A stretch of DNA of 5,018 bases, taken from contig CADCUA010000704.1 of assembly GCA_902805755.1 (NCBI GenBank), positions 1-5,018 on the forward strand, read 5' to 3'. Positions within the stretch are counted from its first letter, which is position 1, and each line of letters begins with the position of its first letter. The stretch is from an uncultured Lysobacter sp. Its GTDB lineage: Bacteria > Pseudomonadota > Gammaproteobacteria > Xanthomonadales > Xanthomonadaceae. Below are positions 1-5,018 of this stretch, one piece after another. Under the pieces are notes generated by a model. It made no database searches, had not been told where the DNA came from, and worked only from the letters and a program-made list of their open reading frames with translations. The position numbers and the translations under genes were made by a program.

Positions 1-700
1 AGCCCACGCGGTGCCCTCGCGCCTCGAGCGCGCGCCCGTCTGCAGCGCCGGCGTAGTGGTAGAGCACGCATCGGGCCAGCAGCTGCGGTGGATATTCGCG
101 CTCGAGATCATCGATGCCGCTGTGCGACGGATTGCCGTGCAGCGCGCAGTCGTGCGCGATGAGCTCGCCGCGATCGGCATACAGCGCGAGCTGCTCGGGT
201 ATCGGACGTGTATCGCCCGTCCACACCAGGCTTCCGCGCAGGCGCAGACCGAACGCGGTATCGGGCCAGTGGTGGCGCACCGGAAACACCTCGACACGAA
301 TGCCGTCATGCCAGAAGGCATCGCCGACCGGCACCAGCTGGAATGCATCCCAGAAATTCGCGCCACCTTCGGCAAGCACGTTCGGATACTCGGCAATGCG
401 CTGATGCAGCAGCGCGACCAGCTTCGCCGGCACGTACATGCGCACGCGGCCTCGCCTTGCCTGGTCGAAGTAACTCGCGACGAACAAACGCTCCAGCCCG
501 CCGACGTGATCCAGATGCACATGGGTGATGAAAACGGCACGCGGCGCGTCGCCGTACTGCTGCAGATACGAAGTCAGTCCTTCGCTTCCGCAATCGATCG
601 TCAGCCACGGCGCTCCGTCGCGCTCGATCGTGGCCATGGCGGATCCCAACTCCACGGCACCGGCGCTACCAACACCGATGAGGCGCAACTGCCAAGTCAT
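1..700 (-). CDS. Metallo-beta-lactamase-fold hydrolase, C-terminus cut by window edge
   Basis: I read 233 residues from ATG at 700 down to the left edge with no stop; the protein probably ends shortly beyond. The metal-binding signature HVHLDH is at residues 60-65, preceded by a strand ending FIT. It is followed by VRHHWPD (His143/His144), WTGDTRP (Asp163) and a late LYHY (His215), the order of zinc ligands seen in the RNase Z/ElaC-like branch of the fold. The N-terminus (LRLIGVGSAGAVELG) also resembles that branch, which includes tRNA 3'-processing nucleases, cyclic-nucleotide phosphodiesterases and other phosphodiester or ester hydrolases. The substrate cannot be read from the sequence, and I see no signal peptide, so it is probably cytoplasmic. 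Its ATG overlaps the stop of the upstream Kdo kinase gene by one base (TGATG), so translation is probably coupled. The fold assignment is firm; the function is unknown. Confidence 0.88.
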   Translation of the reverse strand, partial: MTWQLRLIGVGSAGAVELGSAMATIERDGAPWLTIDCGSEGLTSYLQQYGDAPRAVFITHVHLDHVGGLERLFVASYFDQARRGRVRMYVPAKLVALLHQRIAEYPNVLAEGGANFWDAFQLVPVGDAFWHDGIRVEVFPVRHHWPDTAFGLRLRGSLVWTGDTRPIPEQLALYADRGELIAHDCALHGNPSHSGIDDLEREYPPQLLARCVLYHYAGAADGRALEARGHRVG

Positions 701-1449
701 CAGTAACCCCGCTCCCACACCCGCTCATACGCCATGCGCAGGCGTTCGAAATCGTGTCGCATCGCCTCGATCGATCGCTCGCCACGGAGCTTCAGCACGG
801 AACGCTCAAGCCGCGCGAGGTTGCGTTCGCGCCATGCCGTTTCCGGAATGCGCAACTGCCCGCGGTCAAGATCGATCACCCAGCCGCGCCCGGTTGGATC
901 GAACAGCAGGTTATGTGCGTTGAGATCGGCGTGATCAAGGCCCGCGCGGTGAGAGCGCGCGATGAGGCGGCCGGCCTCCTCCCATGGCGCCCCGTCACCG
1001 GCAACCGCAACGCGGTCGGCGAGCGTGCGCACGTTCTCGAGTCGCTCGAGAACAATCGCCGCGGTGTAGAACATGCCTTCGCGGCGGTAATAGGCAGCGA
1101 TCGGAGTCGGCACCGGAATGCCTTTCGCGGCCGCCGCGCGGGTGAGGCGGAATTCGGCGAAGCTGCGCGTGGAATTCGAATCACGCCACCAGTACCGGTC
1201 ACGGCTCACATTCGCCACCAGACCGCCGCGCAGGTAACGCCGCAGCAGCACGCGACCGAACGGCGCGTCCACGAACCAGGCCCCGCCGCGGCCGCCGCTG
1301 TCGACCGGACGCGCGAGTTCGCCCCAATGCACGGGCGAAAACCAGCGCGCATCGGGTTGCCGCACCCGTGTCGTGTCGAACAGAATCGAGCCGTATCCGC
1401 TGTCATCGCGGAACGGCGTCATTCCTTCGGAGGCGTCATAGCCCGTCAT
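700..1449 (-). CDS. kdkA: 3-deoxy-D-manno-octulosonic acid (Kdo) kinase, KdkA-like
   Basis: This 249-residue protein belongs to the small lipopolysaccharide kinase family (KdkA/WaaP/InaA-like). KdkA uses ATP to phosphorylate Kdo attached to lipid A on the cytoplasmic face of the inner membrane. An N-terminal lobe carries [12 protein letters not shown] (residues 67-78), typical of KdkA and holding candidate ATP-binding basic residues. The catalytic loop is [10 protein letters not shown] (171-180; Asp175, Asn180), and VIDLDRG (191-197; Asp193/Asp195) takes the place of the DFG metal-binding segment. The length is close to the roughly 240 residues usual for KdkA. The reading frame stays open upstream to 1692, but that part lies antisense to the glycosyltransferase and looks non-coding; ATG 1449 gives the family length. 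No good Shine-Dalgarno precedes it. ATG 1422 is an alternative start. It is followed by the hydrolase gene with a one-base overlap. WaaP-type heptose kinase is less likely because the protein is short. Confidence 0.88.
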   Translation of the reverse strand: MTGYDASEGMTPFRDDSGYGSILFDTTRVRQPDARWFSPVHWGELARPVDSGGRGGAWFVDAPFGRVLLRRYLRGGLVANVSRDRYWWRDSNSTRSFAEFRLTRAAAAKGIPVPTPIAAYYRREGMFYTAAIVLERLENVRTLADRVAVAGDGAPWEEAGRLIARSHRAGLDHADLNAHNLLFDPTGRGWVIDLDRGQLRIPETAWRERNLARLERSVLKLRGERSIEAMRHDFERLRMAYERVWERGY

Positions 1450-1471
1450 TGACCGGAGTCTAGCAATCCTC
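1450..1471. promoter_or_regulatory. 22-bp divergent intergenic region between kdkA and the GT9 gene
   Basis: Only 22 bases separate the ATG of the kinase (1449, minus) from the GTG of the glycosyltransferase (1472, plus), so promoter elements for each must extend into the coding sequence of the other. On the minus strand TAGACT (1462-1457) is a candidate -10 hexamer placed seven bases before the kinase ATG, but no convincing -35 sits 16-18 bases upstream of it. On the plus strand GGAG (1455-1458) could be the ribosome binding site of the glycosyltransferase, with a long 13-base spacing. Which elements are actually used is not determined by sequence alone. Confidence 0.35.
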
Positions 1472-2527
1472 GTGCCGACCGCATTGCCGCCCGCTGCTCC
1501 TTCGATCTGCCTGCTGCGCCTGTCGGCGCTGGGCGATGTCACCCATGTGGTGCCGCTGGTGCGCACATTGCGGGCCGGCTTTCCCGATGCCGACCTGCAT
1601 TGGGTCATCGGTAAAGGCGAACGCCGCCTGCTCGAAGGGCTTGAAGGCGTTACGTTCATCGAATACGACAAGCGCAGCGGGCTGGCCGGCATGCGCGCGC
1701 TCAGGCGCGAATTGCGGGGAATGCGCTTCGATGCGCTGCTGCAGATGCAGGTCGCCGCGCGCGCGAATCTGCTGTCGGCGTTTATTCCCGCGCGTCGGCG
1801 CGTCGGCTATGACCGCGCCCGATCGAAAGACGGGCACGGGCTTTTCGTCAACGAACGGATCCCGGACCGCCCGGGCATCCATGTGCTCGATGCGCTGGGA
1901 AGTTTCTGCGAGCCGCTCGGCCTTCAGCAGACCCAGGTGCGTTGGGACCTGCCGGTTCCGGAGGACGCCCATGCCTGGGCGCGCGCGCAATGGCCGGACG
2001 ACGGGCGCCCGACGCTGGTCATTTCGCCATGTTCAAGTCATGTGTTGCGCAACTGGCGCACCGAGCGCTATGCGGCGGTGGCGGACCATGCGATGTCGCG
2101 AGGCTGGCGAGTCGTGCTCTGCGGCGGGCGCAGCACACTCGAACGGGAAACCGGCAATGCGATCATCGCCGCGATGCACGAGCAGCCGCTGGACCTGATT
2201 GGCAAGGACACGCTGAAACAGCTGCCCGCCCTTCTACAGCGCGGGCAGTTGCTGATGAGTCCGGACTCCGGCCCCATGCACATCGCCAATGCCATGGGCA
2301 CGAAGGTGCTCGGCCTGCACGCTGCCAGCAATCCCGCACGAAGCGGCCCGTACAGCGACCGACGCTACTGCGTGGATCGGTACGACGACGCGGCCCGCCA
2401 CTATCGCGGCAAGCCCGCCTTCGAACTGCCCTGGGGCACCAAGATCGAACAAGACGGGGTGATGGACCTGGTCACCGTCGATGATGCAATTGCCGCGTTC
2501 GAGCGTTACGTCGCCGACCACGGCTGA
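1472..2527 (+). CDS. Glycosyltransferase family 9, LPS heptosyltransferase I-like
   Basis: This 351-residue protein matches the ADP-heptose:LPS heptosyltransferase family (WaaC/WaaF/WaaQ, GT9), GT-B enzymes at the cytoplasmic membrane face that transfer L,D-heptose to the Kdo or heptose of the inner core. The N-terminal domain opens with [19 protein letters not shown] (12-30), whose Asp22 matches the catalytic aspartate of the family. The C-terminal nucleotide-sugar domain has LVISPCSS (182-189), RVVLCGG (213-219) and the hallmark [15 protein letters not shown] (263-277). The length suits the family. GTG 1472 is the first ordinary start codon after an in-frame stop at 1439 and places the first strand about 10 residues in, slightly longer than usual. 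It is divergent from the Kdo kinase, consistent with a shared inner-core role. Whether it is heptosyltransferase I, II or a related transferase cannot be settled, so no symbol is given. Confidence 0.9.
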   Translation: MPTALPPAAPSICLLRLSALGDVTHVVPLVRTLRAGFPDADLHWVIGKGERRLLEGLEGVTFIEYDKRSGLAGMRALRRELRGMRFDALLQMQVAARANLLSAFIPARRRVGYDRARSKDGHGLFVNERIPDRPGIHVLDALGSFCEPLGLQQTQVRWDLPVPEDAHAWARAQWPDDGRPTLVISPCSSHVLRNWRTERYAAVADHAMSRGWRVVLCGGRSTLERETGNAIIAAMHEQPLDLIGKDTLKQLPALLQRGQLLMSPDSGPMHIANAMGTKVLGLHAASNPARSGPYSDRRYCVDRYDDAARHYRGKPAFELPWGTKIEQDGVMDLVTVDDAIAAFERYVADHG

Positions 2528-2566
2528 GACCGCAGCGCCCGTGGGGCCGGTCGCATGCACGCATGC
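2528..2566. terminator. GC-rich hairpins between convergent genes, possible weak terminator
   Basis: Starting right after the glycosyltransferase stop, GACCG (2528-2532) can pair with CGGTC (2548-2552), enclosing an inner GCCC/GGGC stem (2537-2540 with 2544-2547) with a GTG loop and a four-base bulge. Directly after it, GCATGC occurs twice (2553-2558 and 2561-2566) separated by AC and can fold as a second short stem. There is no T-tract on either strand, so this is not a standard intrinsic terminator. It could slow convergent polymerases or be fortuitous in GC-rich DNA. Confidence 0.3.
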
Positions 2567-2589
2567 TTCCAGCCTCGGCGGCGCCGATA

Positions 2590-2991
2590 TCAGCTCGCTG
2601 GGCGGTAATCCTGGTAGGACTTTTCCTCGACATAGGCCGAGCCGAGCGCGACGTTGATCTCGCGCTTGATGCGCGCGCGCTCGTCGTTCTCGAAATACAC
2701 GCTGCGCGCGAGATGGATGAACTCGTCGTCGAACGCCTGGTCGCGCTCCTTGAAGCGGATGTCGTCCTCGATCACCCACAGACGCTCGTTCACGGCCTTG
2801 AGCTCGGCCCGCAGCCGCACGATCTCGTGGCCGGCGGCGGGATGCGCCATCCAGGTCTTCTCGAGCGCTGACAGTTCATTACGCACGTTGGCCAGCTTGG
2901 CCTCGTCGGTCATGCGCTCGGACTTGATCTGCAGGATCGCGATCTTGTCCAGCAACTCACCGAACGACACGGGAACGAGGATTTCGGACAT
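2590..2991 (-). CDS. DUF6165-like small helical protein of unknown function
   Basis: This 133-residue protein has no known activity. From memory of the family it resembles the uncharacterised DUF6165 group, recognisable by an ILVPVSFGELLDKIAIL start (residues 4-20), a charged helical middle and the late segments FENDERARIKREIN and VEEKSYQDYRP. The composition is rich in Glu, Arg, Lys, Leu and Ala with heptad-like spacing across about residues 20-85 (KLANVRNELSALEK, RLRAELKAVNERL), suggesting a coiled coil. There is no signal peptide or membrane segment, so it is probably cytoplasmic. ATG 2991 begins exactly at the family-like N-terminus; no clear Shine-Dalgarno precedes it. It converges on the GT9 glycosyltransferase with 62 bases between stops. 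A role linked to sugar transfer or LPS assembly is an inference from position only. That it is a real gene is supported by protein-like composition and family resemblance. Confidence 0.75.
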   Translation of the reverse strand: MSEILVPVSFGELLDKIAILQIKSERMTDEAKLANVRNELSALEKTWMAHPAAGHEIVRLRAELKAVNERLWVIEDDIRFKERDQAFDDEFIHLARSVYFENDERARIKREINVALGSAYVEEKSYQDYRPAS

Positions 2992-3050
2992 GGCGTGGGC
3001 ACCGTAAAGGGGCGGGAGTCTAACGTCGCGCGCCGGGGCGCACAGCCGGC

Positions 3051-3079
3051 TTGTCCGCCCCGGCGGCGCCCCGTATCAT
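3051..3079 (+). promoter_or_regulatory. Sigma70-type promoter of tRNA-Ser
   Basis: TTGTCC (3051-3056, four of six matches to TTGACA) and TATCAT (3074-3079, five of six to TATAAT) are separated by exactly 17 bases. Transcription would start near 3086, giving a 5' leader of about 26 bases before the mature tRNA at 3112. The bases after the -10 (GAGCGGCCCG) are GC-rich, the discriminator type associated with stringent, growth-rate-dependent control of stable RNA genes. The assignment is from motif and spacing. Confidence 0.6.
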
Positions 3080-3111
3080 GAGCGGCCCGTTGGCGTCAGC
3101 CGGCGGCCACC

Positions 3112-3202
<91 letters not shown>

Positions 3203-3207
3203 GATGT

Positions 3208-3240
3208 GAAAAAGGGCTGCCCCGGCAGCCCTTTTTCTTT
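3208..3240 (+). terminator. Intrinsic terminator after tRNA-Ser
   Basis: Five bases after the CCA end begins a perfect stem: GGGCTGCC (3214-3221) with GGCAGCCC (3224-3231), realistically seven pairs closing a CCCG loop. It is followed by TTTTTCTTT (3232-3240). The stem is flanked by AAAAA (3209-3213), which can pair with the T-tract, so it could also act on transcription arriving on the minus strand. This is a textbook Rho-independent terminator. Confidence 0.92.
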
Positions 3241-3400
3241 GGCAGCCGCGCTTGCGTACGGCCGCGCCGTTGCGCGGACCATTGCATCGCCCTCGTGCGA
3301 TGCGCTCATGACTGCGCACCGGTTGCCACGCGGCCGCTTCCTCGTGATGATCGCGTTATGCACGGGATAGAGGCGCAACTGCCGCAGGCATGATCCATCC
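3241..3400 (+). promoter_or_regulatory. Upstream region of the PP2C gene with candidate promoter
   Basis: There is no gene between the tRNA terminator and the phosphatase start. The best promoter candidate is TTGCCA (3323-3328, five of six to the -35 consensus), a 17-base spacer and GATGAT (3346-3351, four of six to the -10), which would start transcription near 3358 and leave a leader of roughly 43 bases. No strong Shine-Dalgarno precedes ATG 3401. The rest of the stretch shows no clear structure. Confidence 0.35.
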
Positions 3401-4105
3401 ATGATCGAATTCGGACATCTGACGCACGTGGGCCTGCGTCGGGACCTCAACGAGGACACCTACTACGCCGACAGCGAGCTGGGGCTGTGGCTGGTGGCCG
3501 ACGGCATGGGCGGGCATGAGTACGGTGAGGTCGCGAGTGCGCTCGCCCGCGACGCCATCGTGCGCGAGATCCGTGCGGGCACGCCGCTGCCGCAGGCGAT
3601 CCGCATCGCGGACGAGGAAATCATCCGTACATCGCGGCGGCGCAACGACGCGTTGCCGATGGGCACCACGGTCGTCGCCGCACGCGTCAACGGCAACCGA
3701 TTCGAAGTCGCATGGGTGGGCGACAGCCGCGTGTACCTCTGGCGCGACGGCCAGCTCGCCCAGCTCTCGCAGGACCACAGCTACGTGCAGGAACTGATCG
3801 CGAATGGCGCGATCACGCAGGAGCAGGCACGCAGCCATCCGCATCGCAACGTCGTAACCCAGGCACTGGGCGTCACCGACCCGCGCAATCTCAACGTCGA
3901 ATCGATGACCGGCGAGCTCAAGCCTGGCATGCAGTTGCTGCTATGCAGCGACGGGCTCACCGAAGAAGTCGACGATGCGAACATCGCGCGGGTGCTTGCA
4001 CGCCACGACTGCAGTGCGCAGGAGTGCGTCGACAGCCTCGTCGCGGCTGCGCTGGACGGCGGCGGCTCGGACAACATCACTGTCGTGCTGGTGCGCAGCC
4101 ACTGA
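3401..4105 (+). CDS. PP2C/PPM-family serine/threonine protein phosphatase
   Basis: This 234-residue protein is a complete single-domain bacterial PPM phosphatase (Stp/PrpC/PppA type), a metal-dependent enzyme that removes phosphate from Ser/Thr. All the main motifs are present in order: RRDLNED (13-19), VADGMGGHEYGEVAS (32-46; Asp34 bridges the two metals), GTTVVAA (88-94), WVGDSRVYLWRDG (105-117), LSQDHS (122-127), LCSDGLTEEV (181-190; Asp184) and GGSDNITVV (221-229; Asp224). There is no signal peptide, transmembrane segment or extra domain, so it should be soluble and cytoplasmic. ATG 3401 is the only ordinary start after the in-frame stop at 3368 and begins right at the domain. No Hanks-type kinase, FHA or type VI secretion gene lies in the window, so the substrate is unknown. 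It converges on dnaQ with three bases between stops. Confidence 0.95.
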   Translation: MIEFGHLTHVGLRRDLNEDTYYADSELGLWLVADGMGGHEYGEVASALARDAIVREIRAGTPLPQAIRIADEEIIRTSRRRNDALPMGTTVVAARVNGNRFEVAWVGDSRVYLWRDGQLAQLSQDHSYVQELIANGAITQEQARSHPHRNVVTQALGVTDPRNLNVESMTGELKPGMQLLLCSDGLTEEVDDANIARVLARHDCSAQECVDSLVAAALDGGGSDNITVVLVRSH

Positions 4106-4108
4106 TCG

Positions 4109-4864
4109 TCAGGCGGTAGCCCGCAGATCGGGTGAGGACTCGTCCGCGACCCCGGCGTCGACATCGGTCCAGGCGTCCCATAGGGCACGGCCGGCCTTCT
4201 TGCGCAGTTTCTCCAGCCGCGCGTCGTGCGCCGCGAGTTCTTCCGCGGCCACCTGCACACGCGGCCGCGCGGCATCCGATGAAATCGCGAACGCAACCGT
4301 CGCCGCACTACCGGTGTCCGCCCCCTCACCGAAACCGATCTCGCCCTGACCCGAGGTCAGTGCGATGTAAACCTCGGCGAGCAGCTGCGCGTCGAGCAGT
4401 GCGCCGTGCAACTGCCGGTGCGTGTTGTCCACGCCGAGCCGCTTGCACAGCGCATCGAGCGAATTACGTTGGCCCGGGAACTGCCGCCGCGCAAGCAGCA
4501 GCGAATCCTCGACCGTGCAGCGGTCCGCGAGGCAGCCGTACTGCGGCCCGAGCAGCCGCAACTCGTTGTTGAGAAAGCCCACGTCGAACGCGGCGTTATG
4601 GATGATGACTTCCGCCCCATCGATGAACGCGAGGAAGTCATCCACCACCTGTTCGAAACGCGGCTTGTCGGCAAGGAACTCGAGGGTGAGCCCGGTGACT
4701 TCCTGCGCGCCGGCTTCGAACTCGCGCCCCGGATTCAGGTAGCAATGGAACGTGCGGCCGGTGGGACGGCGCGCCAAGAACTCGACGCAGCCGATTTCCA
4801 CGACCCTATTGCCACGCTCCCAGCTGAGCCCGGTGGTTTCGGTGTCGAGGATGATCTGGCGCAT
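4109..4864 (-). CDS. dnaQ: DNA polymerase III epsilon subunit, 3'-5' proofreading exonuclease
   Basis: This 251-residue protein is the DnaQ proofreading subunit of the replicative polymerase core (alpha-epsilon-theta). The DEDDh exonuclease domain (about 1-170) has Exo I at LDTETTGL (Asp7, Glu9), Exo II at HNAAFDVGFL (Asp94) and Exo III at HGALLDAQLLAEVY (His153, Asp158); these bind two metals and hydrolyse mismatched 3' ends. The linker (about 171-210) is rich in Gly, Ala and Ser. The C-terminal segment EELAAHDARLEKLRKKAGRAL (around 208-228) matches the alpha-binding tail of E. coli epsilon and is followed by about 20 extra acidic, poorly conserved residues. The position corresponding to E. 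coli QTSMAF, the clamp-binding motif, reads AATVAF (187-192), lacking the glutamine. ATG 4864 starts exactly at the family N-terminus. It follows rnhA on the same strand by 74 bases, the standard proteobacterial order. Confidence 0.97.
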   Translation of the reverse strand: MRQIILDTETTGLSWERGNRVVEIGCVEFLARRPTGRTFHCYLNPGREFEAGAQEVTGLTLEFLADKPRFEQVVDDFLAFIDGAEVIIHNAAFDVGFLNNELRLLGPQYGCLADRCTVEDSLLLARRQFPGQRNSLDALCKRLGVDNTHRQLHGALLDAQLLAEVYIALTSGQGEIGFGEGADTGSAATVAFAISSDAARPRVQVAAEELAAHDARLEKLRKKAGRALWDAWTDVDAGVADESSPDLRATA

Positions 4865-4938
4865 TGAGTGACCGGCGGTAGGTGGGGCGGGAATGGATCG
4901 GTGATGCCGCAGCCCTGGCTCGGGCCGCCGTGGCGACG

Positions 4939-5018
4939 CTATACCACCCGTGCCGCTCCTGACCTGAGACGGACCGCCTGGTTGCGCGCCAGCACATCGA
5001 CACGCTCGTTGCCCGGAT
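4939..5018 (-). CDS. rnhA: Ribonuclease HI, C-terminal fragment only
   Basis: Only the last 25 codons before a TAG stop (4941-4939) are inside the window; the rest lies beyond the right edge. The peptide begins PGNERVDVLARNQAV, which lines up with the end of bacterial RNase HI, where GHPENERCDELAR in the E. coli enzyme carries the catalytic Asp134; the aspartate of NERVD here corresponds to it. RNase HI cleaves the RNA strand of RNA-DNA hybrids. The tail after this motif is short (about 18 residues). The identification rests on this motif plus the position directly upstream of dnaQ, a conserved pairing in proteobacteria. Confidence 0.85.
   Translation of the reverse strand, partial: PGNERVDVLARNQAVRLRSGAARVV

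Noticed and set aside
11..706. 231-codon plus-strand frame opposite the MBL hydrolase
   Set aside because: It is an antisense shadow; the minus strand encodes a protein with intact metal-binding motifs across the same bases.
754..1452. 232-codon plus-strand frame opposite the Kdo kinase
   Set aside because: It is a shadow frame of GC-rich codon bias; the kinase motifs are on the minus strand.
1450..1692. N-terminal extension of the Kdo kinase by 81 codons
   Set aside because: The added residues are low-complexity, lie antisense to the glycosyltransferase catalytic start and would make the protein much longer than the family.
4806..5003. 65-codon minus-strand frame spanning the rnhA-dnaQ junction
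   Set aside because: It overlaps the real rnhA end and dnaQ start in another frame and has no recognisable motif.

Overview
The window is a GC-rich bacterial chromosome segment with housekeeping character. A Kdo-kinase gene and a family 9 glycosyltransferase gene (both for lipopolysaccharide inner core) and an adjacent rnhA-dnaQ pair point to a Gram-negative, most likely a high-GC gammaproteobacterium of the Xanthomonadales/Nevskiales/Steroidobacter kind. That placement is inferred from gene content and base composition only. No phage, transposon, CRISPR or integration signature was found.

Layout. 1-1449 (minus) carries a two-gene transcription unit: a Kdo kinase (KdkA-like) followed, with a one-base TGATG overlap, by a metallo-beta-lactamase-fold hydrolase whose C-terminus runs off the left edge. 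1472-2527 (plus) is a heptosyltransferase-type GT9 glycosyltransferase, divergent from the kinase across only 22 bases. 2590-2991 (minus) is a small, charged, helical protein resembling the uncharacterised DUF6165 family, convergent with the glycosyltransferase. 3112-3202 (plus) is tRNA-Ser(CGA) with encoded CCA, a good sigma70-type promoter and a strong intrinsic terminator. 3401-4105 (plus) is a PP2C/PPM protein phosphatase. 4109-4864 (minus) is dnaQ, the proofreading subunit of DNA polymerase III, convergent with the phosphatase across three bases. 4939-5018 (minus) is the very end of rnhA (RNase HI), upstream of dnaQ in the usual proteobacterial order.

How they work together. The left half is envelope biology: the GT9 enzyme would add heptose (or a related sugar) and KdkA would phosphorylate Kdo of the same inner core. 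The hydrolase and the DUF6165-like protein are neighbours of unknown role. The right half is information processing (tRNA, proofreading, RNA-DNA hybrid removal) plus a phosphatase with no partner kinase in view.

The points most worth a second look are the hydrolase tightly coupled to the Kdo kinase, the DUF6165-like gene beside a core glycosyltransferase, the 22-base divergent start region with a possible leaderless kinase mRNA, and a DnaQ whose beta-clamp-binding motif appears to lack its key glutamine. Nothing here amounts to a clear new multi-gene system.
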